Shown: piece after piece, positions 16,142 through 25,460 of the stretch
Position numbering within the stretch: the stretch's first letter is position 1
Layout: each line of letters begins with the position of its first letter
NCBI GenBank assembly: GCA_029262615.1
Contig: JAJCZD010000007.1
Location: forward strand, 1 to 64,000
Origin: Candidatus Babelota bacterium
GTDB lineage: Bacteria > Babelota > Babeliae > Babelales > Vermiphilaceae
DNA: 64,000 nucleotides
Direction: 5' to 3'
Notes under the pieces: generated by a model
Databases searched by the model: none
What the model saw: only the letters and a program-made list of their open reading frames with translations
What the model was told of the DNA's origin: nothing
Program-made: the position numbers and the translations under genes

Positions 16142-16522
16142 ATGAAGCGTTTTTTATTAATTATCTTTTTATCAACCTTTGCTATGGCAATGAAGGAAAA
16201 TGAAAAAACCACTCGTCGTTCAATAATGCAATACAACCACGTCCAGGCATTGGAAGAAGTAGGAAGATTCAGAAGAACATTCTTAGCTTGGGCCTCATGT
16301 TGTGGCGCCAGTGCAATTGTTTTGCTCTGTAGCATTAAAAAACCGTACCATCTTGGCCGTAAAATCTGGACAGGAATGCTCGGTACAGCTTGTTTGGGAT
16401 TATCATTAAAAACACATCAATCATACAAAACTATGAAATTAATGGAACTGCGTGCTGATCGTTATAAAATGGCTACACAAGATGATATCTTAGCTCAGGA
16501 ATTATTAAAAAAAGTTAACTGA
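16142..16522 (+). CDS. Small membrane-associated protein of unknown function
   Basis: A 126-residue protein with an N-terminal signal or anchor (MKRFLLIIFLSTFAMA, then MKENEK) and a second hydrophobic segment about residues 43-62 (TFLAWASCCGASAIVLLCSI). Another weakly hydrophobic stretch lies near 73-86 (GMLGTACLGLSL). The end is helical and charged. No family is recognised. It starts 15 nt after ssb and is probably transcribed with it, though a functional link to SSB is not suggested by the sequence. Confidence 0.5.
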   Translation: MKRFLLIIFLSTFAMAMKENEKTTRRSIMQYNHVQALEEVGRFRRTFLAWASCCGASAIVLLCSIKKPYHLGRKIWTGMLGTACLGLSLKTHQSYKTMKLMELRADRYKMATQDDILAQELLKKVN

Positions 16523-16711
16523 GAACATACTTCTTTATCATCCGTCAAATTTTTGGGTTGAAGCTTTCTTTTGTTTGTCTCAACTGCAATGGTTATTAGC
16601 GCTATCAGATAGGCAATTCTTGACAAATTGCATTAATACCTGTCATTCTTAATAATGATTACAAGGGCTTATTTGTATAATGTTTACAATTAGGCAAAAT
16701 AGGGTGGTCTT

Positions 16712-17125
16712 ATGAAGAAAATAGTAATTCTGGTTTTCGGTCTTTTTATGAGTATCTGGGCTTCGCAGGTAGAGTTGGGTTTGGAGAATCCATTTCCAAA
16801 AAATAAATATACTCATGCTCTGGAGGCTGCAATGCAAGTTTGGTCTACAGTAGAACTATTGACTGAAGATCAATTGCAGAATGAAGATCATTGTTTTGCT
16901 TGTGATGTGCTGGTGGGTAGATTGGTTCGCTTGCACACTTCTATTGGTCAAATTCAAAAAGAAAAAGTAAGAAAGTTAGAAGATCTTTGTTATCTTTACG
17001 ATGTTATTGCATCGATAACACAGAAGGTAGCAGAGCTACCAGCTACTCGTTCTGAGTTGAAATGTAGCAGCCAGTTATGGTTGCAAAAAATTACTGCTCG
17101 TCTTGAGAAAATGCTGAATGGGTAA
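16712..17125 (+). CDS. Small secreted helical protein
   Basis: A 137-residue protein with signal peptide MKKIVILVFGLFMSIWAS. The mature part is predicted to be helical, with three cysteines (in DHCFACDV and LEDLCYL) and one further in LKCSSQ. No domain is recognised. A TATAAT at 16676-16681 lies 31 nt upstream without a good -35, and a GGGTGG ribosome site precedes the ATG. It is convergent with the 969-residue secreted protein; only a few bases separate the two stops. Confidence 0.5.
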   Translation: MKKIVILVFGLFMSIWASQVELGLENPFPKNKYTHALEAAMQVWSTVELLTEDQLQNEDHCFACDVLVGRLVRLHTSIGQIQKEKVRKLEDLCYLYDVIASITQKVAELPATRSELKCSSQLWLQKITARLEKMLNG

Positions 17126-17129
17126 GCAC

Positions 17130-20039
17130 TTACTCCAATGCAATCACCCCGTCATTGGTTCCTGCCATTAAAATCCCCGTTATACCAATATGGCTGACCC
17201 AACTAAAGTACTTTGTTATGTCCAACAGTGGATCAAATAAAAACTGGAAGCAGGGATCTTTTATTTGCCATTTACAAGTATTAAACGGGAGTGAAAGTAT
17301 TTTATTACGGCACCAACATGCGTTTAAACAAGATTGAATAAACAATCGACGATTACCATCAGACCAAAAATGAAAAATTTGATCGAGGGTTTGGAATTGG
17401 CAATCACAAAACTCTTTACTGATAAATCTCTCGGGGACAAAATTAAATGGCTCTGTATCTTGCATACCATTGAGTTGGTGGATTATACCACGTGTAAATT
17501 GCATGCACGCATGCTCATTGTCAGCGATATTAAATGGCCAAATCGTTGTTGGAGGACTAATAGCAATTGAAGCATTATCGATATTTTTAATACCGTTAAA
17601 AAAATCCATATCATCAGTATCAACCAGTTGCCAGCCTGAGTCAATTTGATCTATAGTATTTTGTACGCCCCCAACTCGAGCCGTTCTAAACAGACCAGCA
17701 TTAGTGGCAAGTACTATTTGTTCTGTTGCTCCAGGTTGTGAACTGGTGCTAATAATACCGATTGCTTTGAAAAAAGATGCATCTGTAAAGCTACCTACTG
17801 ATGATTGGGCAATGGTAATTATATTGGAAGGATCGAACATCTGATCAAGGGTAGGTTGGAAATCAATACGCACTACTTTGCTAATTAGCGGATTTATACA
17901 TGTTGATTCTTGGGTAATAATATAAAGTGTGTTACCTGATGTTTTAATATCTATTATTGAACCATTAATAGTTTTAATAAAATGCCATGAACTCTCTGAA
18001 AAGGGTGGTTTGTTTAAGAAATTAAGATTTTGTACATCAAAACCAATTCCATTATTTTGTCCAAATACAAATAAGCCGTTTTCGGTACCAGCAAAGAAAT
18101 AATTGGTTTGAGTCCCTGATAGCTGGCGTGCATATTCCAAAACTATTGGACATCCTCCAGGCTCAGGAAGTTCAGTTTCTAAAAAGTTTTTTGGGCAACA
18201 AAAATCATCAACAACGATTTGTGGCGAGTTGATTGCATTGGTAAATGCTTGGCTTACCCGTGCAAACACTACCGTATCAGGGCCACCAAAAAGAGCATAG
18301 CGGTGGAAGGTGCTGGTAGTAGTTAAACTTAAATCAAAAAACCCACGTGTTGATTGATCCAGATCTAAAAATGAAGTACTACCACAACAAAGTTCTTGGT
18401 TTAAAAGAGTAACTAAATTATTGCAGCAATTACCACGATCCCAATTGGTAATCCGGACTATTCGTTTGGTAATACCATCGACTGCCCACACTTTTGCATT
18501 AACCGCATCAACGGCAAAAAATTGCACGCCATGGTCAATACAATTGGTAAATGGTACTGCTGGAAATGCTCGTTTTGTCCACGGTGTCCAACGAATAATC
18601 TTTCCATCCGGGCCAAACATAGCTTGTGAGTATAGAATACCGGTGTCATTGGTAGTGCATAATGGATTAGCAATAGAAACATAAACTGTATCACCCGCAA
18701 CAACAATATCTGCAATATCCATGTCGGGTTGCAGTGGTAATGGCCCAGCACCAACCATTGCAAACTCATCCGTTGCAACTGGTAGTTGTCCATTCGCGGT
18801 TGCTCGAGTAATGAACCGAAAATCTTGTAAAGATGCATTTTTATTTGCCAGTGTTCCTTGAAAGGGATTATCACAATCATCAAGATCAACAAGTGGCAGG
18901 GCAAAAATAAGATTACCAACGTTCTGCGTTTCTCCTTTGCCGCCATTAATGATTAAATAACTTGGACCAGTGCTTGCATGCAAAACCCGAATATGTTTGA
19001 CCGTTAAGCTGGTAGCTTCATTGCGAGCAACTACAATTTCATTTGCAATGCCACCGGGAGTAATTGCAGAATCGGGGGTAATTGCTTGCAGCTGTAATCT
19101 ATTGCCGAGCAAACAATCAACTCTGCCAACAACTATAGATTTTGCAATATTATTATTTCCAGCGGTGGTGGTAATTCGAAATCCTAAATAAAACCGTTGC
19201 AATGGGTCATCCCAATAACCGGCAACACGGTTAGCATCCCGCATATTCATTGGATCTGGAAACATTACATTTGCACCAGCTGGTTGTGTTCCTTTTAAAA
19301 CTTGGCTTGAGGCATCAAGTGGAATGGCTCTATTGCCCATTGAACCGGTTACTGCATCACGAATTAATAAAGTGATGTCAGGGTTATCATGATCAGTTTT
19401 TTTACAGTCCTGAATTATTGAAACTAACCCCACACCACTACCGGGATTACCAAAATCAACTAGTGTGCCAAAATTTTGTTGTGGTCGCAAAACAGGAATT
19501 AAAAAGCATTGGTTGGCAACAAGCTGAACAATACCGCTTGTTTGTGCAGGTGCCATAGCAGGGTCAGGGAACATTGCTGGGATCCCGGCATCAAATAAAT
19601 CTTCACTAATTTCTGATTTATTATTACTGCCGGTTAGCGTATTTTGTGCAATTACTTGTGTTTGCTGAAATAGAATTGGTCCACTAAAATCATCAAATGC
19701 AGTAACGACACCCAAAAGGGGATTACTATCACCATCGCAGGCTGCTAAGGTTAAAAATTCGATTTGCTGGCTGGACGCATTACTCCCAGCAATACCTACA
19801 AAAGATGGTTCTTGAGAGCCAAAAGTGCGTTTTGCTTTTGATATGGCAAAAGCGCCAGTGTCTGTTGTAGAATCGGGAATCAACCCTAAATACAAGGTTC
19901 CTGTTGCACAATTATATGCTTTGCTCGTCACGGTGACCGTAAAAGTGAATGGTGATGGTTGTGGTTGATTTCCAGGAACTAACAACGTTGCATTGATTGG
20001 GATTGCCCCAATCAAAAAAAATAACAATACTCTCTTCAT
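17130..20039 (-). CDS. Large secreted protein, probable beta-propeller
   Basis: A 969-residue protein with signal peptide MKRVLLFFLIGAIPINA. The second half has repeated blade-like strands: FFAGTENGLFVFGQ, IVLATNAGLFRTA, and ILMAGTNDGVIALE at the very end. This G-T-x-x-G-L-F pattern is typical of propeller families (two-component regulator propeller, BNR-like). The first half is beta-rich and not recognised. Cysteine pairs occur (NCCNNLV, LCCGS, DFCCPKN, FCDCQF), so disulfides are likely. It starts 27 nt after the OMP gene at 20067-21338, and the two are probably an operon whose products act together at the cell surface. Function unknown. Confidence 0.6.
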   Translation of the reverse strand: MKRVLLFFLIGAIPINATLLVPGNQPQPSPFTFTVTVTSKAYNCATGTLYLGLIPDSTTDTGAFAISKAKRTFGSQEPSFVGIAGSNASSQQIEFLTLAACDGDSNPLLGVVTAFDDFSGPILFQQTQVIAQNTLTGSNNKSEISEDLFDAGIPAMFPDPAMAPAQTSGIVQLVANQCFLIPVLRPQQNFGTLVDFGNPGSGVGLVSIIQDCKKTDHDNPDITLLIRDAVTGSMGNRAIPLDASSQVLKGTQPAGANVMFPDPMNMRDANRVAGYWDDPLQRFYLGFRITTTAGNNNIAKSIVVGRVDCLLGNRLQLQAITPDSAITPGGIANEIVVARNEATSLTVKHIRVLHASTGPSYLIINGGKGETQNVGNLIFALPLVDLDDCDNPFQGTLANKNASLQDFRFITRATANGQLPVATDEFAMVGAGPLPLQPDMDIADIVVAGDTVYVSIANPLCTTNDTGILYSQAMFGPDGKIIRWTPWTKRAFPAVPFTNCIDHGVQFFAVDAVNAKVWAVDGITKRIVRITNWDRGNCCNNLVTLLNQELCCGSTSFLDLDQSTRGFFDLSLTTTSTFHRYALFGGPDTVVFARVSQAFTNAINSPQIVVDDFCCPKNFLETELPEPGGCPIVLEYARQLSGTQTNYFFAGTENGLFVFGQNNGIGFDVQNLNFLNKPPFSESSWHFIKTINGSIIDIKTSGNTLYIITQESTCINPLISKVVRIDFQPTLDQMFDPSNIITIAQSSVGSFTDASFFKAIGIISTSSQPGATEQIVLATNAGLFRTARVGGVQNTIDQIDSGWQLVDTDDMDFFNGIKNIDNASIAISPPTTIWPFNIADNEHACMQFTRGIIHQLNGMQDTEPFNFVPERFISKEFCDCQFQTLDQIFHFWSDGNRRLFIQSCLNACWCRNKILSLPFNTCKWQIKDPCFQFLFDPLLDITKYFSWVSHIGITGILMAGTNDGVIALE

Positions 20040-20066
20040 TACGATCCTTTTTATGTGCAGAATTAT

Positions 20067-21338
20067 CTAAAATTTTAAAACAAAATCAATTCCTAAAATG
20101 CCGCCACCCATATTGGTTTCAAAAACATGTTTGCCACCAATTTGATAATTATAAAAAACGCCAAGGCGTACGCCAAATCGTGAATACTCACTAGAGAAAT
20201 CGTAATCAGCTAAAACATGAAGAACATGTTGGTTCCACTCTCCAAAAATAGGATCGGAGCACACTACCACCGGATCAAATATTCTGCATTCACAGGGAGT
20301 AACATTATCAGCACGCTTGGTGGTAAAACTATAACCACCAAGTAAAGAAATTCCTTTAACCACATGATCAGCAAGCAAATAAGCATATATTGACCAAATG
20401 GTTCCTTTATCCACTTTCGCGTCCCCTTTGGCCAGTTTGATAAAGCCATTTTGATTTATATCGGTTTTCATGCGTATGCATTTTGTATGGTCTGAGAAAA
20501 ATAATACATCAGCAGACATGCCCCCAGTTAACCAATCATAAATTCCAATTGCACCATTAAAATTAGCAAACAGGCCGGTGTGCCCATCATACCCAGAAGG
20601 AACATCAAAAACAATATCGGGATCGGCCTCATGCCCAGTTGGTGATACAACGCCAATTCGAACCGTTGTATCAATATAATCTAGCACTTCGGTTTCTTGG
20701 TAATTAAAAGTCCAACCAAGAAAGATCCCTACATCTCCAACACCACGATGTTTAATATCATCAATACATAAATCATATCGGCAGAGCATTTGATTGAATA
20801 AGCATAAAAAAGTACGCCATTCTGGATTATTTTTATTTGGGCATATAGAATCGCATGGTGAAAGATCAGAAAAGCAAATATCAGATAGGTGGGTTTTATA
20901 AATAGGAACATGGACTTGAGCAAAAAAACCACGTGAAAAGTGTTGGGTCCATATGAGATTAACTTCGGTCAGGCCAAACTCCCCGCAAAAGAGTAATTGT
21001 CCAAAGCAATCCCTGCAGGGCAGTTGAGCCAACTGCAATAGATTAGCATCAATTATATTTTTGGGATCCTTGCAAGGCACGCCAGCACCAACCTTAACCA
21101 TGTTTTGTGGGCCATACATGTTCAACAAATCTGTTCTGTTGCCACAGCCATCTCGGGCGCTTGTGGTAGCGCCACGGCTTGCATACGCATCAAGAGACAT
21201 TAACCAAGAGCGATCAATACGTGGTTCTTCAATCGGACGTAAGAAATTGGTTGCTCTAAAAAAGTGTGGGTTATCAGTAGCGAGACTAACAGAAGATAAA
21301 AAGAGGGTTACACCCATACAGATTGTTATCACACGCAT
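20067..21338 (-). CDS. Outer-membrane beta-barrel protein
   Basis: A 423-residue protein with signal peptide MRVITICMGVTLFLSSVSLA. It has alternating amphipathic strands, many aromatic residues, and a terminal strand GGGILGIDFVLKF ending in Phe, as BAM-inserted barrels do. Cysteine-rich loops are present (PCRDCFG, CFSDLSPCDSICPNK). The N-terminal ASRGATTSARD loosely recalls the RSQSxDSARxL signature of the 46-58 kb OMP array, so it may be a distant member. The gene precedes the 969-residue secreted protein. Porin or adhesin function cannot be told from sequence alone. Confidence 0.7.
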   Translation of the reverse strand: MRVITICMGVTLFLSSVSLATDNPHFFRATNFLRPIEEPRIDRSWLMSLDAYASRGATTSARDGCGNRTDLLNMYGPQNMVKVGAGVPCKDPKNIIDANLLQLAQLPCRDCFGQLLFCGEFGLTEVNLIWTQHFSRGFFAQVHVPIYKTHLSDICFSDLSPCDSICPNKNNPEWRTFLCLFNQMLCRYDLCIDDIKHRGVGDVGIFLGWTFNYQETEVLDYIDTTVRIGVVSPTGHEADPDIVFDVPSGYDGHTGLFANFNGAIGIYDWLTGGMSADVLFFSDHTKCIRMKTDINQNGFIKLAKGDAKVDKGTIWSIYAYLLADHVVKGISLLGGYSFTTKRADNVTPCECRIFDPVVVCSDPIFGEWNQHVLHVLADYDFSSEYSRFGVRLGVFYNYQIGGKHVFETNMGGGILGIDFVLKF

Positions 21339-21438
21339 AGTTGGCTACCTTTGTTCTAAATCTTATATAACGTTACTGTTAGGCTAAAAAATATAACAAA
21401 AAAAATAAAGCATTGGTTACTAGAAGGGCTTGCTTTGC

Positions 21439-21466
21439 TTGTTTATCAGCTTGTGCATGATATACT
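21439..21466 (+). promoter_or_regulatory. Sigma70-type promoter of grpE
   Basis: TTGTTT at 21439-21444, a 16-bp spacer and TATACT at 21461-21466, with an extended -10 TG at 21458-21459. It lies about 65 nt before the chosen grpE start. No CIRCE inverted repeat is visible, so HrcA control is not evident. Confidence 0.65.
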
Positions 21467-21530
21467 AATAAAAAAGAGTGATATTAAAACTTTTTTCTTT
21501 TTACCTTAAATGGATTGGTTCGAGGAAAAT

Positions 21531-22049
21531 ATGGAAGATTCAAAAGAAAAAAAACAATTCGATTCCACCGATGTTTCGATGGACATGCAAGAAGATACAC
21601 CGCTCAACGTTTGCCAAAAAGAGCGAGACGAGTGGAAAGATCGAACTTTGCGCGCAACAGCTGATTTTGTAAATTACAAAAAAAGGGTTGAGAGAGAACA
21701 AGCGCTTTGGAGCATGCGTGCACAAGAGGCCATCTTAACTGATCTGCTTGATACTATCGATGATTTTGATCGTGCAATAACTGAGCATGAAAAAAAAGAG
21801 CGCACCCCGGAACTAGATGCGTGGCTTGCCGGCTTTGAATTGATTCGTAATAAATTCACAAAACTATTAAGCAAACATAACGTCAAAGAAATCACACAAA
21901 TCAAAACATTCAATCCACAATTGCACGAAGCACTGGTTCATTTAGAATCAAAAGAGCACCAACAAGGCCAGATTATTGAAGTTATGCAAAAGGGGTATCG
22001 AGTCAAAGATCAGGTATTGCGCCCAGCAAAAGTAAGTGTAGCAAAGTAA
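21531..22049 (+). CDS. grpE: Nucleotide exchange factor GrpE
   Basis: GrpE releases ADP from the chaperone DnaK. The long N-terminal helix is visible (ERDEWKDRTLRATADFVNYKKRVERE), then the helix pair (ILTDLLDTIDDFDRAI), then the C-terminal beta wing ending YRVKDQVLRPAKVSVAK, which is the family signature. Start at ATG 21531, 5 nt after GAGG; an in-frame ATG at 21510 lacks a ribosome site. At 172 residues the length is normal. No dnaK, dnaJ or hrcA lies beside it, so the usual heat-shock operon is broken up here. Confidence 0.93.
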   Translation: MEDSKEKKQFDSTDVSMDMQEDTPLNVCQKERDEWKDRTLRATADFVNYKKRVEREQALWSMRAQEAILTDLLDTIDDFDRAITEHEKKERTPELDAWLAGFELIRNKFTKLLSKHNVKEITQIKTFNPQLHEALVHLESKEHQQGQIIEVMQKGYRVKDQVLRPAKVSVAK

Positions 22050-22061
22050 AAACTTGTTACC

Positions 22062-22823
22062 TTAAAATGAATAATCTCCCGTATATGTATATTTATTACC
22101 TTTTGCATACTGAAATATACGACCAGAAATTGCTACATTAGGATATTTCTTTTCAAAGGCAGTTAATATTGTTTTTATATACTCCTTAACACCAGGTTTA
22201 TTTATGTTCTGAGATGTTAGGTACAAAGTCAGAACTGATGTTCTATCCTTTATTGATTTGACAAAGTTTAGGCGCACAATCTGTTCTGGATAACTAATAG
22301 TGCCTATTTGTTCCCAATCCAGTTTACTGTGGTTAATTTTTTCTGAGCGATTTTTATTAAAAACTAATTGATAGGTACTCTCTGGATTAGTAATTTTCAA
22401 ATCCTGTGCCAAAATAGCACCAAGTTTGTCAATTGTTAAGGTTATGTCAATCCTTTGGCCAGCCTGGGTCAGAAATGTATTGGTTGGCTTAGATTTTATT
22501 CCTGAAACGGATGCAAAACTGACCCGTGTTTTGAAGTAGTTATCCGTTTTTTTATTGCTAATATCTAGCTCGAGTTTGTCTTTACCGTTACTAGAAGTAA
22601 GTGTTGTGAAATTTTTTCCATCCTTAGATAATACAATGGAATAATTTAACTTTTTGGTGCTTTTTGCTCTTATTTCTTCTTTTGTTTTTCCAATTGTGTC
22701 AACGATAGTAAAAGCTTGTCTCGTTTTATTTATTATTTGTGAAATAATAAATACTGGGTATGTGCTTTGTGTTGGTGCATCCATTGCTTGAGTACTTATA
22801 ATAGTTAAAAATAAAATTGATAT
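22062..22823 (-). CDS. Secreted protein, apparently starting at a non-ATG codon
   Basis: The first ATG in frame (22784) would give 240 residues starting MDAPT, which is exactly the mature end of other secreted proteins here. Upstream in the same frame the codons read ISILFLTIISTQA, a good signal peptide, back to a TAA at 22824-22826. The only codon in ideal position after AAGGA is ATA at 22821-22823, so either ATA is used to start translation or the start codon has mutated. The mature protein is beta-rich with no known domain. It follows 22835-23344 by 11 nt and is probably co-transcribed with it. Confidence 0.55.
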   Translation of the reverse strand: MSILFLTIISTQAMDAPTQSTYPVFIISQIINKTRQAFTIVDTIGKTKEEIRAKSTKKLNYSIVLSKDGKNFTTLTSSNGKDKLELDISNKKTDNYFKTRVSFASVSGIKSKPTNTFLTQAGQRIDITLTIDKLGAILAQDLKITNPESTYQLVFNKNRSEKINHSKLDWEQIGTISYPEQIVRLNFVKSIKDRTSVLTLYLTSQNINKPGVKEYIKTILTAFEKKYPNVAISGRIFQYAKGNKYTYTGDYSF

Positions 22824-22834
22824 TTATTCCTTCA

Positions 22835-23344
22835 TTATTTTACTTTTTGCAAAATAGCCGTAATTGGCAGTAATTTTTTAGCACTCGGTTTTAATACAAT
22901 TGAAATATTCATTATCTGAGCTCGTGCTACATACAATTTCGAAACTTGGTTTATCAGACCACCTGCAAGTTGAATCGGGTTATAAAATGCAGAGGTAAAT
23001 ATAACATTTTTTTTATGCCTATCCTTTCCCATGTGCACAGCAAAGGATCTTAGTTCTCCTCCCGGAACTTTTACATAAGGAGGGGTTATCCTAATTGTGA
23101 CCGCTGCGTCGGTTAAATATTGTCTTTTTAAAAATTTGTTTATTTGTGTTTCTTTGCCAGCAGGTAGTTCATAACTTGTTGTTTCAGATTTAAATTGACC
23201 TTCTTTAGGCAATTCTGTAATCAAAATTATTTTCATATCTTTATCGGTGTCATTTTTAATCGATTTCAAAATAGCACCAAATGGTAATTGATCACCTTGT
23301 AATCCAAAAAAAGCTAATACTAGAAATAATACATATTTCTTCAA
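22835..23344 (-). CDS. Small secreted protein, paralog C
   Basis: A 169-residue protein with signal peptide MKKYVLFLVLAFFGLQG. The mature part has KSIKNDTDKDMKI, then YELPAGKETQINKFL, the same order as VDIKNDT and IPAGKTTLINK in the proteins at 10715-11197 and 11516-12121, so a common secreted beta-sandwich-like family is likely. The end has a hydrophobic beta stretch (AQIMNISIVLKPS). Function unknown. It is first in a pair with the 22062-22823 gene. Confidence 0.55.
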   Translation of the reverse strand: MKKYVLFLVLAFFGLQGDQLPFGAILKSIKNDTDKDMKIILITELPKEGQFKSETTSYELPAGKETQINKFLKRQYLTDAAVTIRITPPYVKVPGGELRSFAVHMGKDRHKKNVIFTSAFYNPIQLAGGLINQVSKLYVARAQIMNISIVLKPSAKKLLPITAILQKVK

Positions 23345-23443
23345 GATATTCCTTTTTTCTTATCTGTTCATGTTTTCATTATTTATTTGTAATTATACGT
23401 ATAAAATGGCCTAAAAAGCAATAGATTAGGGTCAAAGGTTAAT

Positions 23444-24502
23444 TTATCGAAAAATACCAACCACTAACTCAATAAAAATGAGAATGATAATCAAGGTAGT
23501 AAGTAGGTCCTCATGTACCGATTCAAGTTTTTGCTGCCAAACTTGTTGAATGTCACGAATAATAGCTAGTTTTTTTGTTATTGATTCTCGTAAGTTTTTT
23601 AAATCTAATTGCTTATTAAGGAGGCCATATAATTCGGCAAAATAGGGCTCACCAACTAATCTTATAGCACCTTCAAGACGTTCTGCAATTACTGAGATAT
23701 CAACTTTCAGCCGCGCCAGCTCATCAATAGGCCCCTTTGATAGCGTACCTATAATAGGTATATAGGCGCTGATAGGAATTTTTACCGTTTCCTCTTCTTC
23801 GTAAATCTTATTTAATTTCTGGTTTAATAGTCTATCAAAAAAGCGCAACTCAAGTTGTTGTATATTAGCAAATTCAAAGATGTCTAAGATCTCTTCGGGT
23901 ACCGGATCATATACAAATGAAGCCTCAGCATCAATAACGATTAAATCACCTTTTAAATAACCGATAGATGATTCTAAGATTGCATTCTTTTGGTATTCAG
24001 ATAATGTTTCTGTTTCAAAACGAACTAATGAGGCAATTATACCACCGTATTGCTCGGTTACCTTTTTGACATCTAGGTTTGGTTTTGGATTGACCTGCAC
24101 AATAACGTATGAAGATTGGGTATGGAAAAACTTTGTTTTCTTAATGTATTTTTTTATTTTATTAAATACTGAGCGGCCGTCAATAATGCTTTGCTCGCGA
24201 AATTGATTATCAATTTTGACTAATTGCATTCGCACATTTTCTAAACTATCCTCAAAAGGAATTTTGTATAGCAAAGAAATGGCGCCAAAATTATAAATTT
24301 TTACTGACTCACATTTCGCGCTCTCGTGCGGATGTGGCAATTCAACCGATAATGGTAGGTGATAATGTTTGAAATATTTTGGTTGGTTATAAGGACGGTG
24401 AATAATTGCACTATCTCTTTTTACTTTTTCCAGATTAATATCATCGCCTATATCAAAGGCATGAAAGATAAAAATATTGCCAGAAAATTGTTCTTTACTC
24501 AT
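23444..24502 (-). CDS. RMD1/YagE (DUF155) family protein
   Basis: A 352-residue protein of the family that includes yeast Rmd1 and human RMND1, which are mitochondrial membrane proteins linked to translation. Visible features are an N-terminal beta-rich part (NFGAISLLYKIP), the conserved middle EYQKNAILESSIGYLKGD and DIFEFANIQQLELRFFD, long C-terminal helices (LYGLLNKQLDLKNLRESITKK) and one C-terminal membrane helix (LLTTLIIILIFIELVVGIF). Start at ATG 24502, 6 nt after AGGAG; the upstream in-frame codon at 24526 lacks one. Its bacterial role is unknown. Confidence 0.75.
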   Translation of the reverse strand: MSKEQFSGNIFIFHAFDIGDDINLEKVKRDSAIIHRPYNQPKYFKHYHLPLSVELPHPHESAKCESVKIYNFGAISLLYKIPFEDSLENVRMQLVKIDNQFREQSIIDGRSVFNKIKKYIKKTKFFHTQSSYVIVQVNPKPNLDVKKVTEQYGGIIASLVRFETETLSEYQKNAILESSIGYLKGDLIVIDAEASFVYDPVPEEILDIFEFANIQQLELRFFDRLLNQKLNKIYEEEETVKIPISAYIPIIGTLSKGPIDELARLKVDISVIAERLEGAIRLVGEPYFAELYGLLNKQLDLKNLRESITKKLAIIRDIQQVWQQKLESVHEDLLTTLIIILIFIELVVGIFR

Positions 24503-24637
24503 GCATTTCTCCTGTCTAGATACCATAGCAAAATGGTTTTTAGTTGCAAAGAAATGCTTTTTTCATTTATCTTCATACTTTCCTGCTTTTTTCTCCTATT
24601 TGTAATTTTAGCAAGGAGGGGCCAAAAATGCAATAAA

Positions 24638-25456
24638 TTAGAAAGGAATAGTTACTGAAATGGCTGATCGGTGTTCGATTTTACCCTGGCTGCCCAGTAA
24701 TCGTTGGCTAACAACTGCTTGGATACCTGCCTGAAAGACCTTCCCTTTGTGGCGAGCTCTAATAGCAGGGCCAAAGAATAGACGATTTGCTCCTGAGTTA
24801 AGATCAATCTGATTATTCCGCCTATTTTTTTGTATATAAATACCATTTAATTCAAAAAAGAACATCAGGTCGGTTTGTTTGCCATCTAATAATTTGAGTG
24901 CAGCGCCACCCTCATACAAAAATTGGTTACCAAACTGGAAGTTGTTTTGCTCTTTATTTATCAGTGCGCCACTACCAATAAATACCATCCAGGGCTTGCT
25001 CATATATTTTCCGGTCATGCCAACAAAAAATTGGTAAGAGCTGGGGAAAATGCGTGGTTTTTTTGTGTCATCAGCAGTAGGGAAACCAATAAACGATACG
25101 AGGGTTGCTTGAACTAATCGCTTTTCACTATATCTTTTTTCAAAGAACGCCCACTCACCCTCAATTGTTATATCACCCAAACCTCTTGTAGATAAAAAAC
25201 TTAACTTTCTTTTTAAAAAGAATGGCGTAAAGATATTTATGACTAAACGGTCGGTTATGCCAATAAGAAGTTGATTGTTATATACGTAATCATTTCTTTT
25301 TTCTCCAGATCGAAAGAAAAAAATACCTCTATTTGCAAATGTGCGTGCAGGGATTAAATTGTGGCCAAAAGAAAATAAAACGGGGCCAGGTTCATGCAGG
25401 TCATATCCATTTAGTGCAAAAATAAAAAATGAAAAGAATAAAATATATTTTTTCAC
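24638..25456 (-). CDS. Outer-membrane barrel protein, paralog 2
   Basis: Start taken at GTG 25456, which gives a clean signal peptide (VKKYILFFSFFIFALNG); earlier in-frame codons lie inside the upstream gene. The ribosome site AGGAGG is about 11 nt away, inside the previous gene's last codons. The 272-residue product has alternating strands and ends in VTIPF. It parallels the next gene upstream: GPGPVLFSFGxNLIPxxxF, GITDRL, GFPTADDTKKP, FQFGNQFLYEGGAALKL. The pair is a tandem duplication of a 'transporter-like' barrel of the type often annotated as phenol-degradation MetA-pathway OMP. Confidence 0.65.
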   Translation of the reverse strand: MKKYILFFSFFIFALNGYDLHEPGPVLFSFGHNLIPARTFANRGIFFFRSGEKRNDYVYNNQLLIGITDRLVINIFTPFFLKRKLSFLSTRGLGDITIEGEWAFFEKRYSEKRLVQATLVSFIGFPTADDTKKPRIFPSSYQFFVGMTGKYMSKPWMVFIGSGALINKEQNNFQFGNQFLYEGGAALKLLDGKQTDLMFFFELNGIYIQKNRRNNQIDLNSGANRLFFGPAIRARHKGKVFQAGIQAVVSQRLLGSQGKIEHRSAISVTIPF

Positions 25457-25460
25457 TGGC

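Noticed and set aside
16620-16648. TTGACA at 16620-16625 as a promoter for the 16712 gene
   Set aside because: No acceptable -10 at 16-18 bp spacing; TATAAT at 16676-16681 is too far away.
18458-18946. A 162-codon open frame on the minus strand in another frame inside the 969-residue gene
   Set aside because: Out of frame with a gene having signal peptide and propeller motifs; contains low-complexity His/Leu runs.
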